A DNA stretch of 64,000 bases, from the NCBI RefSeq assembly GCF_003966975.1, contig NZ_AP018437.1:1178001-1242000 (forward strand). Reading direction: 5' to 3'. The notes below the pieces were generated by a model. The model saw nothing but the letters and a program-made list of their open reading frames with translations. It did not search any database and was not told where the DNA came from. Of this stretch, positions 44,393 through 53,053 are shown piece after piece (position 1 is the stretch's first letter; the number at the start of each line of letters is the position of its first letter). A program made the translations under genes and the position numbers. Source of the stretch: Pelolinea submarina (GTDB lineage: Bacteria > Chloroflexota > Anaerolineae > Anaerolineales > Anaerolineaceae).

Positions 44393-47300
44393 ATGGAATT
44401 CCACATATCCCGCCAGGCGCGCAAGCGCTACAAGTTCGAAGATTCCCTGTTCTCCTTTAACGGCAATGTCATCTTTGCCAATTTCCACGCCGCGCGGGTA
44501 TTTTCCCAGCGCATGAACGAAGTGCGTAACGCGGCTGCCAACCCACAACTGACAGTGCGCTCCGGGCAGATCAACGCGCTGGGCTTGATCGACGAGATCT
44601 TCCACCACATCTTCGCGCTGTATCGCACGCGCATGAACCCGGTACTGTACGATGACATGCTGGTTTGGCTGGAAAAGGACGTTGGCCGCCGCAAGTTGAG
44701 CACGGCGGTGCGCGCTTTCCTGCGCGAGTTTCCGCCGGTGCCGGTTTACCAGGGTAAGTTGGAACTCAACGATTTCCTGGCGGGAGAAACCGATGGAATT
44801 CCCAACCGCGCTGCGGCAGTTGAAGAATTACTGATGCTGTGGCTGGCCAATCAAAACCCGGCTTTTCTGCCTTATCAGGAGCTGTTTGACGATTCTGATT
44901 TGATTGAGAAGACCGCCTATTTTGAAATTGCGGACAGCTTGCATGAATTTTTTGAAACCCAGCCGCGCTTTGGCCCGGATGGACAGAATCTGGTGGATAT
45001 GCTGCGCAGCCCAGCCATCGCCGTTCCCAATTCGCTCAATGGGCAGCTGGATTACATCCGCAGCCGCTGGAGCGAGCTGTTGGGCCATTACCTGCTTAAA
45101 TTGCTGGGCAGTTTGAACCTGATCTCCGAAGAAGAACGCCTGCGCGGGCTGGGCCCGGGGCCGGTGCGCATTCCCACCTACAGCGAACGCCTGGAAGGGG
45201 AGGAGGAGCGCTTCAGCCGTGATGCGGACTGGATGCCGCACCTGGTGCTGCTGGCCAAAAACACATATGTGTGGCTGGATCAGCTCAGCCGCCAGTATCA
45301 GCGCTCTATCACGCATCTGGACCAAATACCCGATGAGGAGCTGGACAAGCTGGCTTCCTGGGGCGTGACCGGATTGTGGTTGATCGGCTTGTGGGAGCGC
45401 AGTTCGGCCTCCGCGCGCATCAAACAGTTGTGCGGCAATCCGGAAGCGATTGCCTCGGCTTACTCGCTCAAAGATTACCGTATTGCCGACGAGTTGGGCG
45501 GCGAAAGCGCCTGCCAGGACCTGCGCGAACGCGCCTGGCGGCGCGGCATCCGCCTGGCCAGCGACATGGTGCCCAACCACATGGGCATCGATTCCAATTG
45601 GCTGTACGAGCACCCGGATTGGTTCATCTCCATGCCGTATTCGCCTTTCCCGTCCTATTCATTCAACGGTGAAAACCTGAGCCGCAATCCGCGCGCGAAT
45701 GTCCAGATCGAAGACCATTACTACGACCGCACCGACGCGGCCGTAGTATTTAAATATCACGATAATGAAAAGGATTCGGACAAGTTCATCTACCACGGCA
45801 ACGACGGTACTAGTATGCCCTGGAACGACACAGCCCAACTGAACTACCTCAATCCGGAGGTACGCGAGGCGGTCATCCAGAAGATCTTGTCCATCGCGCG
45901 CAATTTCCCCATCATCCGCTTCGACGCGGCTATGACCCTGGCAAGGCGGCATTTTCAGCGCCTGTGGTTTCCGTTGCCGGGCGGCGGATGCGACATTCCC
46001 TCGCGCAGCGAGTTCAGCCTGACAGCCGAGCAGTTCAACCAGTACATGCCGCAGGAATTTTGGCGAGAAGTCGTGGACCGCGTAGCGGTCGAAGCGCCGG
46101 ACACACTGCTGCTGGCAGAAGCCTTTTGGCTGATGGAGAGCTATTTCGTGCGCACGCTGGGCATGCACCGCGTGTACAACAGCGCCTTCATGAACCTGCT
46201 GCGGGACGAGGACAACGCCAAGTACCGCCAGTTGATCAAGAATACGCTGGAATTCGACCCGCAAATCCTGAAACGCTATGTCAATTTCATGAACAACCCG
46301 GACGAACAGACCGCCGCCAACCAGTTTGGCAAAGGCGACAAGTACTTTGGCATCTGCACGCTGCTGGCCACCATGCCGGGGCTGCCCATGCTGGGGCACG
46401 GGCAGGTGGAAGGGTTTACCGAGAAATACGGCATGGAATACAAGCGCGCCTACACGGATGAGTCGCCGGATCAGGCGCTGATCGACCGGCATGCCTGGCA
46501 GATCTTCCCGCTGCTGAAGAAACGCTACCTGTTCTCCGAAGCGGAGCAATTCCACCTGTACGATTTCTATACCCCCGATGGATTAGTAGATGAGAATGTG
46601 TTTGCCTACAGCAACCGCAGCGGCGATGAACGCGCGCTGGTGATCTATCATAATAAATTTGGCGATACGGCCGGTTGGGTGCGCTCTTCGGCGGCTTACA
46701 TGGACAAGGGCAGCGGGGAACTGCGCCAGATCGATCTGCGCGCCGGGTTGGATTTGCCCGCTTCGCGCAACCATTTCGTCATTTTCCAGGATAGTATCAC
46801 GGGACTGGAATACATCCGCAATTGCGGCGAGATTGACCAGAAGGGGCTGTACGTACAACTGGATGCCTACCGGGCGCACGTTTTCCTGAATTTCCGCGTG
46901 ATCGAGGATGACAGCCAGCATAACTGGGCGCGCGTGCATGAGCAGCTGAAAGGGCGCGGCATTGCCGATATCCAGCGTTTACGCTGGGAGCTGCCTTTGC
47001 AGCCTTTACTGCAGCCGCTGCGCGAGATTTTCAACGCAGGTTATCTGACTTTCCTGTTGAAGAATATGCCCCAAACCGTTGGCGGGGAGCTGCCGGATTT
47101 CCTGCTGAATGAAGCCGAGCATAAGTTCGAGGCTTTAGTGAATGGCGCCCGCCAATTGATGCCGGACACCGTTTTCAAGGATATCTCTGCGGGAGCGTTC
47201 AAAAAACACCTGCGGCAATTAGGCACTTTTGTATGGGTCGACCAGATCCTGGCGCTGCTCAGGACCAGCTCGGCGGTGCAGTTATTCTCGCTGCTACGGG

Positions 47301-47827
47301 CGGAGTTGGATGACGAAAAGTGGATTATCCTGTTGAGTTGGTCGTTCCTGGATGGGCTGCGGGGAGCGCTGGATGTGGATTGCGACCGCTTCGGCCAATT
47401 ATTGGAAGAATGGCGCATGCTGCCGCTGCTGCAGGAAGCCATGCGCGCTTTGGGTTTCAGCCGCACCGCTCAGCCCACGCGGCTGCTGGCCTGCCAGCAG
47501 GGCTGGCTGAAACGCTTTGGCCGGCGCACGCCAGATAAATTAATTGCGACGTTGCTGGAAAACGAAGATGTGCGCGGATGGCTGCGCATCAATATCTACG
47601 AGGGCAAGCGCTGGTTCAACCAGGAAGCCTTCGAGGATTGGTGGTTCTACCTGTCCGTGGAAGGGATGCTGGAAATCTTAAATAGCAAAGATGCGCGGGG
47701 CCGTAAGATCGCGCGTCTGGAGCATAGTTCAGAGTTCCTGATGCGCGTGCGTGAGACGGCTTTCGCCTCAGGTTTCGAACTGGAGTGCTGGCTGGAACTT
47801 TTGGGTAATCCCGACGATCCGGAATAA
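44393..47827 (+). CDS. Large GH13-type alpha-amylase family protein
   Basis: This 1144-residue protein has a helical N-terminal part (1-290), a GH13 catalytic barrel (about 295-760) and a C-terminal helical part. GH13 regions: I SDMVPNHMG (Asp391, Asn395, His396); II IRFDAAMTL (Arg509, nucleophile Asp511); III LLAEAFWLM (acid/base Glu576); IV FMNNPDEQT (Asp637). In region IV the usual His before Asp is Pro636, which may change donor or product use. No signal peptide, so it is probably cytoplasmic and acts on storage glucan or imported maltodextrin. It converges with a GH57 gene with one base between the stops. Confidence 0.87.
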   Translation: MEFHISRQARKRYKFEDSLFSFNGNVIFANFHAARVFSQRMNEVRNAAANPQLTVRSGQINALGLIDEIFHHIFALYRTRMNPVLYDDMLVWLEKDVGRRKLSTAVRAFLREFPPVPVYQGKLELNDFLAGETDGIPNRAAAVEELLMLWLANQNPAFLPYQELFDDSDLIEKTAYFEIADSLHEFFETQPRFGPDGQNLVDMLRSPAIAVPNSLNGQLDYIRSRWSELLGHYLLKLLGSLNLISEEERLRGLGPGPVRIPTYSERLEGEEERFSRDADWMPHLVLLAKNTYVWLDQLSRQYQRSITHLDQIPDEELDKLASWGVTGLWLIGLWERSSASARIKQLCGNPEAIASAYSLKDYRIADELGGESACQDLRERAWRRGIRLASDMVPNHMGIDSNWLYEHPDWFISMPYSPFPSYSFNGENLSRNPRANVQIEDHYYDRTDAAVVFKYHDNEKDSDKFIYHGNDGTSMPWNDTAQLNYLNPEVREAVIQKILSIARNFPIIRFDAAMTLARRHFQRLWFPLPGGGCDIPSRSEFSLTAEQFNQYMPQEFWREVVDRVAVEAPDTLLLAEAFWLMESYFVRTLGMHRVYNSAFMNLLRDEDNAKYRQLIKNTLEFDPQILKRYVNFMNNPDEQTAANQFGKGDKYFGICTLLATMPGLPMLGHGQVEGFTEKYGMEYKRAYTDESPDQALIDRHAWQIFPLLKKRYLFSEAEQFHLYDFYTPDGLVDENVFAYSNRSGDERALVIYHNKFGDTAGWVRSSAAYMDKGSGELRQIDLRAGLDLPASRNHFVIFQDSITGLEYIRNCGEIDQKGLYVQLDAYRAHVFLNFRVIEDDSQHNWARVHEQLKGRGIADIQRLRWELPLQPLLQPLREIFNAGYLTFLLKNMPQTVGGELPDFLLNEAEHKFEALVNGARQLMPDTVFKDISAGAFKKHLRQLGTFVWVDQILALLRTSSAVQLFSLLRAELDDEKWIILLSWSFLDGLRGALDVDCDRFGQLLEEWRMLPLLQEAMRALGFSRTAQPTRLLACQQGWLKRFGRRTPDKLIATLLENEDVRGWLRINIYEGKRWFNQEAFEDWWFYLSVEGMLEILNSKDARGRKIARLEHSSEFLMRVRETAFASGFELECWLELLGNPDDPE

Positions 47828-47828
47828 C

Positions 47829-49232
47829 TCAATAATTCAACTGGAAACGCGATAAATAACTGAGGAAAGCCATGTCGCCGTGCAGGCCAGAGGCCTTGCT
47901 CTGCGCGCGGCTGATGATGGGTAGCAGCGCTTCGCTGACGTCCTTACCGCTGGCCAGTCTGGTCAGGTAAGTGGCGTGCGCGGCGTACTTGAGCGCATTC
48001 AGCGGCTCGATGCGATCCAGGTCGTAGAAGAACCAGGCGTCGGAGGACAGCATGCGCAGGCGTTCATTCTCGGCGGCCAGCAGGTTCTTCAGCATGTTGG
48101 TCTCTTCGATGGAAAGGTCTTTTTTGGCGTGCGCGCGCACGAATTCGTTCGGGTTGACCTTGTCGGTGATTACCTGCGCATAGTCGTCACGGGCTTGCCA
48201 GGGGTCTTCCAACAGGCCGTCGGATAATTCAACAAAGACTTGATCCACCGCTTCACACAGCCCGCTGAGGAACTCGCGCAGCGGTTTCTTCCAGGTGGCG
48301 TCGGGTGCGTCGCCGCACACGTCCCGCCAGCGTTCGATGCCGTGATGGCAGCTCCAGGAGGTGTTCTCGAGTACTTCGGCGGTTTGGTCCAGCGGGTGGT
48401 CGCGCAGCCAGCCGGCCGGGTAGGAGCGCAGGATGCCCTGGCTTTCGACCGCGCCGTCCAGCAGGTGCGCCAGGAACATGTCGCGGTAAGGCTGGTGGTG
48501 GCCGTACAGCTCGCCGTCTGAAGCGGCCAGGTAGAACTGCGGCCCGTCGCGTTGGATGAAAGCCATTTGCGGCTGCAGCCAGTCGTGCACGAAGCGGTCG
48601 GCGTTCTCTGTGGCGACCGGGTTGAAGCTGATCTCACCGGACAGGAAGCTGTTGTAAAAGAACACGCCCATGCTGCGCCCGGAGGGCAGCGCTATGCGGT
48701 AGGGGCGGGTGAAATCCAGATCGGGGCGTTTGGCCTGCCAGGGTGCCAGGATAGTGAACTGCATGCCTTCTTCAGCCAGCACGTCCAGCGTTTCCAGGTC
48801 CATGGCCGTTTCGGGCAGCCACATGCCCTGCGGCAGGTGGCCGAACATGCGCTGGAAATCGTGCAGGCCCCAGCGCACCAGGGTGGTCTTATCGCGCCGG
48901 TTGGAAAGCGGCATGATGATGTGATAGTAGGGCTGGGCCATGCCGTTGCTGATGCCCAAGCGCGCGGTCACGGCGTTCTCCTGCTGGATGATGGCTTGCA
49001 GGGTTTCGGGGTGTTCGCGTTCCATCCAATGCGTGAGGGTCGAGCCGATGTTGAAGCTGATCTTCTCGAAGTTGCCCGCGTTGGCGTTGGGCAGGTAGCA
49101 GGAATGGTAGATTTTTTCGGTCCAGTTGGGGTACGGTTCCGCCCCATATTCCTGGGGGATCTCCCCCGTGAAGGGGTCCACCCGCGGGGGCTGGTAGAAG
49201 TGGCCGTGCACGCAGAAGTGTTTTTCAGGCAT
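47829..49232 (-). CDS. GH57/DUF3536-type glycoside hydrolase
   Basis: This 467-residue protein starts CVHGHFYQPPRVDPFTGEIP, the GH57/DUF3536 opening with its active-site His. It then has LPNANAGNFEKISFNIG, WGLHDFQRMFGHLPQGMWLPE and, later, SWSCHHGIERWRDVCGD of DUF3536. Larger DUF3536 proteins run to about 800 residues, so this one is short. GH57 enzymes act on alpha-glucans (amylase, branching enzyme, pullulanase). Placed tail-to-tail with the large GH13 protein, it suggests a cytoplasmic alpha-glucan (glycogen-like) function. Confidence 0.85.
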   Translation of the reverse strand: MPEKHFCVHGHFYQPPRVDPFTGEIPQEYGAEPYPNWTEKIYHSCYLPNANAGNFEKISFNIGSTLTHWMEREHPETLQAIIQQENAVTARLGISNGMAQPYYHIIMPLSNRRDKTTLVRWGLHDFQRMFGHLPQGMWLPETAMDLETLDVLAEEGMQFTILAPWQAKRPDLDFTRPYRIALPSGRSMGVFFYNSFLSGEISFNPVATENADRFVHDWLQPQMAFIQRDGPQFYLAASDGELYGHHQPYRDMFLAHLLDGAVESQGILRSYPAGWLRDHPLDQTAEVLENTSWSCHHGIERWRDVCGDAPDATWKKPLREFLSGLCEAVDQVFVELSDGLLEDPWQARDDYAQVITDKVNPNEFVRAHAKKDLSIEETNMLKNLLAAENERLRMLSSDAWFFYDLDRIEPLNALKYAAHATYLTRLASGKDVSEALLPIISRAQSKASGLHGDMAFLSYLSRFQLNY

Positions 49233-49396
49233 TTAAGAGTATGTTCTTCACTTTTTTATATATTTTCCAAACTTTGGAATTTTACTCTAAAAAGTCCTGT
49301 TCCTGTTTAAATGGAAATTCTCCCCTGCATAACAGCCTGATCTGAAATTGACGATTTTTTTCCCGATAGATGGTTGCAGCGTTCTAAGCTGGATCG

Positions 49397-49816
49397 CTAG
49401 AGGATGACGAATTGGGTGATGTTCTCGGGATTGTATTTGATCTTGATCTGGTCGCCCGGGCGCGGAACGTTCAAGCGCGAAACCATCAACTGCCCGGCGG
49501 TTTGGAACGCCTCACCCGTTTTGGGTGTTACTTTGAGCGTCAGCAGCACCACGGGATTCATGTTAACGGTCGCCCCGGTGTCCTGGATGGCGATCACCTC
49601 GGCGGTGGCATCCGCTCCGGTTTGGGCGAGCTGCTCGGCTAACGCCCCCTGATCCAGGGTTTGGTTGGCCATGTTTAATGCCTGGTTGGCCTGGTCGACA
49701 AAATCCTTGCCCATAAATGCCTTGGTCAGTCCGCCCATCAAGCCCTTGTTGATGGCCTTATCGGCATCTTCAAGCGCCTTCTTGGGGTCTTTCTTGTTCT
49801 TTCCCATATTGAACAT
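49397..49816 (-). CDS. Conserved small soluble protein, unknown
   Basis: This 139-residue protein is unrecognised. The N-terminal 70 residues are helical and charged (KKDPKKALEDADKAINKG); the C-terminal 70 are beta-rich (ATAEVIAIQDTGATVNMNP, then LMVSRLNVPRPGDQIKIKY), like a small SHOCT/OB-type module seen in other hypothetical proteins. AAAGGAT lies before the ATG. It stands alone, 250 bases downstream of the end of the ubiquitin-like operon. Confidence 0.6.
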   Translation of the reverse strand: MFNMGKNKKDPKKALEDADKAINKGLMGGLTKAFMGKDFVDQANQALNMANQTLDQGALAEQLAQTGADATAEVIAIQDTGATVNMNPVVLLTLKVTPKTGEAFQTAGQLMVSRLNVPRPGDQIKIKYNPENITQFVIL

Positions 49817-49999
49817 AAGAGATCCTTTCTACTCAGTAAGATCCTGATCTGGTGGGATGTAAAATGCTTCTGTTTGGGGGAAGAGAGGAGGATTGCAGAA
49901 ACCTGCCAAGGGTGATGAAACCATCATACAGGAATTAAACGTGAATTTCAATGGAAAAAGTTACCGGAAAGAGAACGGATTACCTTACGAATTAAATCA

Positions 50000-50029
50000 G
50001 AGCATGGCCTGTTAGGGCAGGCCATGCTC
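50000..50029 (-). terminator. Hairpin at the end of the ubiquitin-like operon
   Basis: A perfect 12-bp stem (GAGCATGGCCTG at 50000-50011, complement at 50018-50029) with a 6-base loop, 35 bases beyond the last stop. The downstream run is only moderately T-rich (TGATTTAATT). Confidence 0.6.
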
Positions 50030-50063
50030 GTCAGTAGGGTAGGAGGGCGGATATATTTCTAAT

Positions 50064-51200
50064 TTAGTCTTTCAAGGTGATCTTGATCTTCGATTTTTTC
50101 TTTCTCTTGGTAGTCTTGTTATTGTCCCCGCCGCCTTTGAAGGCGTTCAGGATCAGCGGGATACACAGCAGCAGCACCAGCACGGCCAGCAGGCCGAAGA
50201 ACAACGGCCAGGAGGCGGGTTGGGCCACTTCGGGCACCAGGCCGCCGGGGTTGTAGCCGGTCTGCGATTGGCCGCCCACGCCGCTGTAGCGGTCCGCCAG
50301 GGTGACGGTCAGGGCGCGCTGCACGCCGTCGCGCAGGCTGAGCGGGGTCACGTAACTGATGACAACTTCGCTCTGCAAGGCGCGGCGCATCTGGTCGTAG
50401 AGCGCCGACAGCTCGGCTTCGTTCTCGGCATAGCCGTAGCGCCCGCCCGCGTTCTGTGCGATCATGCGCAGGGTGTTCTCGTCGATACCGCTGTACTGGT
50501 CGGTTTCCTCTTCGCCTTCCGGCAGCAGGCCGAAGCCCACTGTGGAAATAGACAGGCCGCCGAAGCCGATGCTCGAAAGGGCCTCGTCGGGTGTGGCGAT
50601 GCTCTGGTTGTCCAGGCCGTCCGTCAGGACGATGATGGCTTTGCGGCCGGAGAGCGGGTTGAGCGTGGCGATGGCCTGCACCAGCGCGTCATACAGGGCT
50701 GTGTCGGAGATGGCCGTGATGCTGTCGATGGCCGAACCGAGCGTCTGCGTATCGGCGGTGATGTCCTGCACCACGTGCACTTCGGTGTTGAAGGTGATGA
50801 TGCCGGCCTGGTCGCCCGCGCGCATCTGGTCGATGTATTCGTGCGCGACCTTCTTGGCGCTGTCCAGCTTGCCGGCGTAGTTCATACTGCCGGAGTTGTC
50901 AATTACCAGCAGGGTAGTCAGCGGGCCGACTTCACCTTCGCCCTGGATGCTCTGGCCGCTGACGGGCTGGCCGTTCTCCAGGAGCTGCAGTTTGCCGGTG
51001 TTGATGACCTGCGGTTCGCCGTTGGTGTCGCGCACGGATACGTAAACGTTCACCAGCGGGAAATTGCTGGTATCGATTTGGGTGATCTGTAGGACGTAGT
51101 CGCCCTGGCTTTCCACCTTGGGGGTGGTCTGGCAGGCCGCGCCCAGCAGGGTCAGCGCCAGCAGCGCAATGGTCAGGAAGGGTCTCATTTTATTTTTCAT
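50064..51200 (-). CDS. VWA-domain lipoprotein with C-terminal membrane helix (ubiquitin-like operon gene 7)
   Basis: This 378-residue protein has a lipoprotein signal (LLGAAC, Cys23), a beta-rich segment, and a von Willebrand A domain whose MIDAS is complete at the start: Asp101, Ser103, Ser105 in VIDNSGSMN; TDGLDNQ supplies a later Asp. One C-terminal helix (about 333-355) is followed by a Lys-rich tail ending KSKIKITLKD. VWA domains bind partners through a metal. The tail faces the cytoplasm and resembles the tails of the E1 and E2 of the same operon. Two bases separate it from the FHA-like gene. Confidence 0.88.
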   Translation of the reverse strand: MKNKMRPFLTIALLALTLLGAACQTTPKVESQGDYVLQITQIDTSNFPLVNVYVSVRDTNGEPQVINTGKLQLLENGQPVSGQSIQGEGEVGPLTTLLVIDNSGSMNYAGKLDSAKKVAHEYIDQMRAGDQAGIITFNTEVHVVQDITADTQTLGSAIDSITAISDTALYDALVQAIATLNPLSGRKAIIVLTDGLDNQSIATPDEALSSIGFGGLSISTVGFGLLPEGEEETDQYSGIDENTLRMIAQNAGGRYGYAENEAELSALYDQMRRALQSEVVISYVTPLSLRDGVQRALTVTLADRYSGVGGQSQTGYNPGGLVPEVAQPASWPLFFGLLAVLVLLLCIPLILNAFKGGGDNNKTTKRKKKSKIKITLKD

Positions 51201-51202
51201 GT

Positions 51203-52060
51203 TTACCTCTTCTCGTGATAGACCATTTCAGATTGGCCCATTTCAATGTGCTGCCCGTTGCGCAGGCGCGAAACTTCGATCTTCTTGCCGTCCAGGTAGG
51301 TGCCGCTCATGCTGATGTCCTTGAGGGTGAAGTAGGTGCCTTCACCTTTCAGAATGGCATGCTGCGGCGCGATATCCGGGTCGGCCACGACAATGTCGGA
51401 TTTGAGCGGGCTGCTGCCGATGGCGGCCGCGGGAGCTTCTTTGCCCAGGAACTTATCCAGGATGAATTCCATGCCCCGCATCTTGCCGGTAGTGATCTCC
51501 AGCCAGGCGCGCGAGAACAGGAACACGATCAGGGCGATGAACACGCCCACGGACATGCCCAGCAGGACCAGCCCGGCGGCTTTGCCCATCAGGGCGTCGG
51601 CGAACATCAGGCGCGCGCCTTCCAACAGCACGCCACCCAACAGGCCGCCGATTAGGCCGCCCAGCCCGCCTTTCCAAAGCTGCGCGCCGCCGGTGATGCC
51701 GGTGGCCAGCCCGGTCAGCAGGCCGAAGATGCCCCAACCGATGGGGCGCCCCCACACCTCACCGCCGATGGAGAGGAACACACCCTCGGCAATGGGCAGG
51801 GCGATGGCGCCGCCCACGGCGCCCAGCAGGGCGCTCAGCAGGGATTTGCGCAGGCCGAACAGAAAGTTCTGCGCGGCGAAGCCTTCACCGAAGCCGATCA
51901 GCAGGCCGATCACGCCGCCCAGCAGCGCGCCCACGATCACTTCGCTCAGAAACAGGTTGTCCGTGAAGGATAAGCCCAGGATGTTGCTGATCTGCCAGCC
52001 AATCAAGCCGCCGATAGCGCCCAGCATTCCATAGGTATAAAAACGTGTAAAACGACTCAT
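51203..52060 (-). CDS. Gly-rich membrane protein with C-terminal FHA-like domain (operon gene 6)
   Basis: This 285-residue protein has about six Gly-rich hydrophobic helices (residues 10-190), then a cytoplasmic FHA-like domain (about 210-285: SDIVVADPDIAPQHAIL and LKDISMSGTYLDGKKI). FHA domains normally bind phosphothreonine. Here the key positions look altered: GR is GS, the Ser two or three before His is replaced in APQH, and the Asn of the NG turn is Ser. Phosphopeptide binding is therefore doubtful. ATG follows GAGGAGG. It may be the membrane platform of the system. Confidence 0.83.
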   Translation of the reverse strand: MSRFTRFYTYGMLGAIGGLIGWQISNILGLSFTDNLFLSEVIVGALLGGVIGLLIGFGEGFAAQNFLFGLRKSLLSALLGAVGGAIALPIAEGVFLSIGGEVWGRPIGWGIFGLLTGLATGITGGAQLWKGGLGGLIGGLLGGVLLEGARLMFADALMGKAAGLVLLGMSVGVFIALIVFLFSRAWLEITTGKMRGMEFILDKFLGKEAPAAAIGSSPLKSDIVVADPDIAPQHAILKGEGTYFTLKDISMSGTYLDGKKIEVSRLRNGQHIEMGQSEMVYHEKR

Positions 52061-52065
52061 GTAGG

Positions 52066-52743
52066 TTAGACCTCCTCAGATTCTTCTTCCTCGTCAAACT
52101 CAATTGAATCCCAGGCAGGCTGCAGGTTTTTCCAAAAGACCACGCTTCTCTGGCGCCTATTGGTCAGCTCATAGAAACCAAAGTAAGAACGCTGGTCGAT
52201 GGTGCCGTCCGGTTTGCGGATGAAGAAACCACCCACCGACTGGTGCGGCTCAATTACCAGGGCAACCTGCCACGCTTCCGGGAAGAAATTTTGATGCAGC
52301 CACAGATCCCAGGCCGAAAAGAAGACACCCATACGCGGGTGGGTATGGTACCAACCCAAAAAGACTTTGTTTGGATAATGTTCTTCCAGGTGATTATGCA
52401 ATGCTACCTGCGTGTCGCCGGTGAATGTCAGATGCGCAGCGCCTTGTTCCGTGTAAACGGCCGGCAGGACGGTGTCCACCACAATGAAGGGTGTGCCGTG
52501 TAGGGAGTCACGGCAGTATTTGCCTGCCATCCAACCGCCCACTTCGTTATCCAGGTCGCTGCCGGCGTGCGCGCACATGCGCACGTAGGCGTTTTGGGTC
52601 ACGAAAATGGATAAAGGCGGCTGAACACGCTGCATCTCCTCGTTGGCCGGTTCCCAACGCAAAGCGTTGTGGATAGGGATGCGCGAATGCTGCGGCTTTA
52701 TTCCGGGTTTATCAAATAATTTCACTCGCGGATAAATATTCAA
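52066..52743 (-). CDS. JAMM/MPN+ metalloprotease, deubiquitinase-like (operon gene 5)
   Basis: This 225-residue protein has a complete JAMM site: Glu67 (NEVGG), His133, His135 (GWYHTHPRMG), Ser143 and Asp146 (FFSAWD), spaced H-x-H-x7-S-x2-D. JAMM proteins cut isopeptide bonds of ubiquitin-like modifiers or trim their C termini. The first 45 residues are an extension of unknown role. The start appears to be TTG 52743 with GGAG about 10 bases upstream. It lies between the UBL and FHA-like genes, 22 and 5 bases away, so its substrate is probably the UBL or UBL conjugates. Confidence 0.92.
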   Translation of the reverse strand: MNIYPRVKLFDKPGIKPQHSRIPIHNALRWEPANEEMQRVQPPLSIFVTQNAYVRMCAHAGSDLDNEVGGWMAGKYCRDSLHGTPFIVVDTVLPAVYTEQGAAHLTFTGDTQVALHNHLEEHYPNKVFLGWYHTHPRMGVFFSAWDLWLHQNFFPEAWQVALVIEPHQSVGGFFIRKPDGTIDQRSYFGFYELTNRRQRSVVFWKNLQPAWDSIEFDEEEESEEV

Positions 52744-52765
52744 GGCGGCAGCTCCAGCTTATAAC

Positions 52766-53032
52766 CTATCCTGCGGTGATGTCGGCAGTGATCATCAGAC
52801 GGTCGTCATCCGGCACACCGGCTGTATTGAGCGTCTCATCATCCTGCAGTTCCCGGCCGAGGGCTTTGCTGTCCAGGCGGTAACTGACGGGGCGGCCGTC
52901 CGGGCCGACGGTGGGCAGTTCCAGGGTGGTTGCCAATTCGGGCACCAATTCCTTCACGGCCACGTCGTCGGGAACTTCCGCGTTGCGGGTTCCTCCGGAG
53001 GGTAAAACCAGGGTTACATTTTTATCAGCCAT
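52766..53032 (-). CDS. Ubiquitin-like protein, YukD/EsaB-like beta-grasp (operon gene 4)
   Basis: This 88-residue protein is a small beta-grasp domain (VTLVLPSGGTRNAEVPDD at the start). It is nearly the same as the first 88 residues of the E2 protein encoded just upstream (shared blocks VPDDVAV, LPTVGPDGRP, DSKALGREL, DRLMIT, DITAG). It ends in a single exposed Gly, not Gly-Gly, so conjugation without processing is possible but unproven. ATG 53032 has AAAGGAG upstream; a longer frame from TTG 53053 is rejected. Predicted modifier of the system. Confidence 0.85.
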   Translation of the reverse strand: MADKNVTLVLPSGGTRNAEVPDDVAVKELVPELATTLELPTVGPDGRPVSYRLDSKALGRELQDDETLNTAGVPDDDRLMITADITAG

Positions 53033-53053
53033 CTTCTTTCTTACTCCTTTCAA

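Noticed and set aside
51336..52034. 232-codon plus-strand frame opposite the FHA-like membrane gene
   Set aside because: Pro/Ser/Met-rich, typical antisense of a Gly-rich membrane protein; no start signal.
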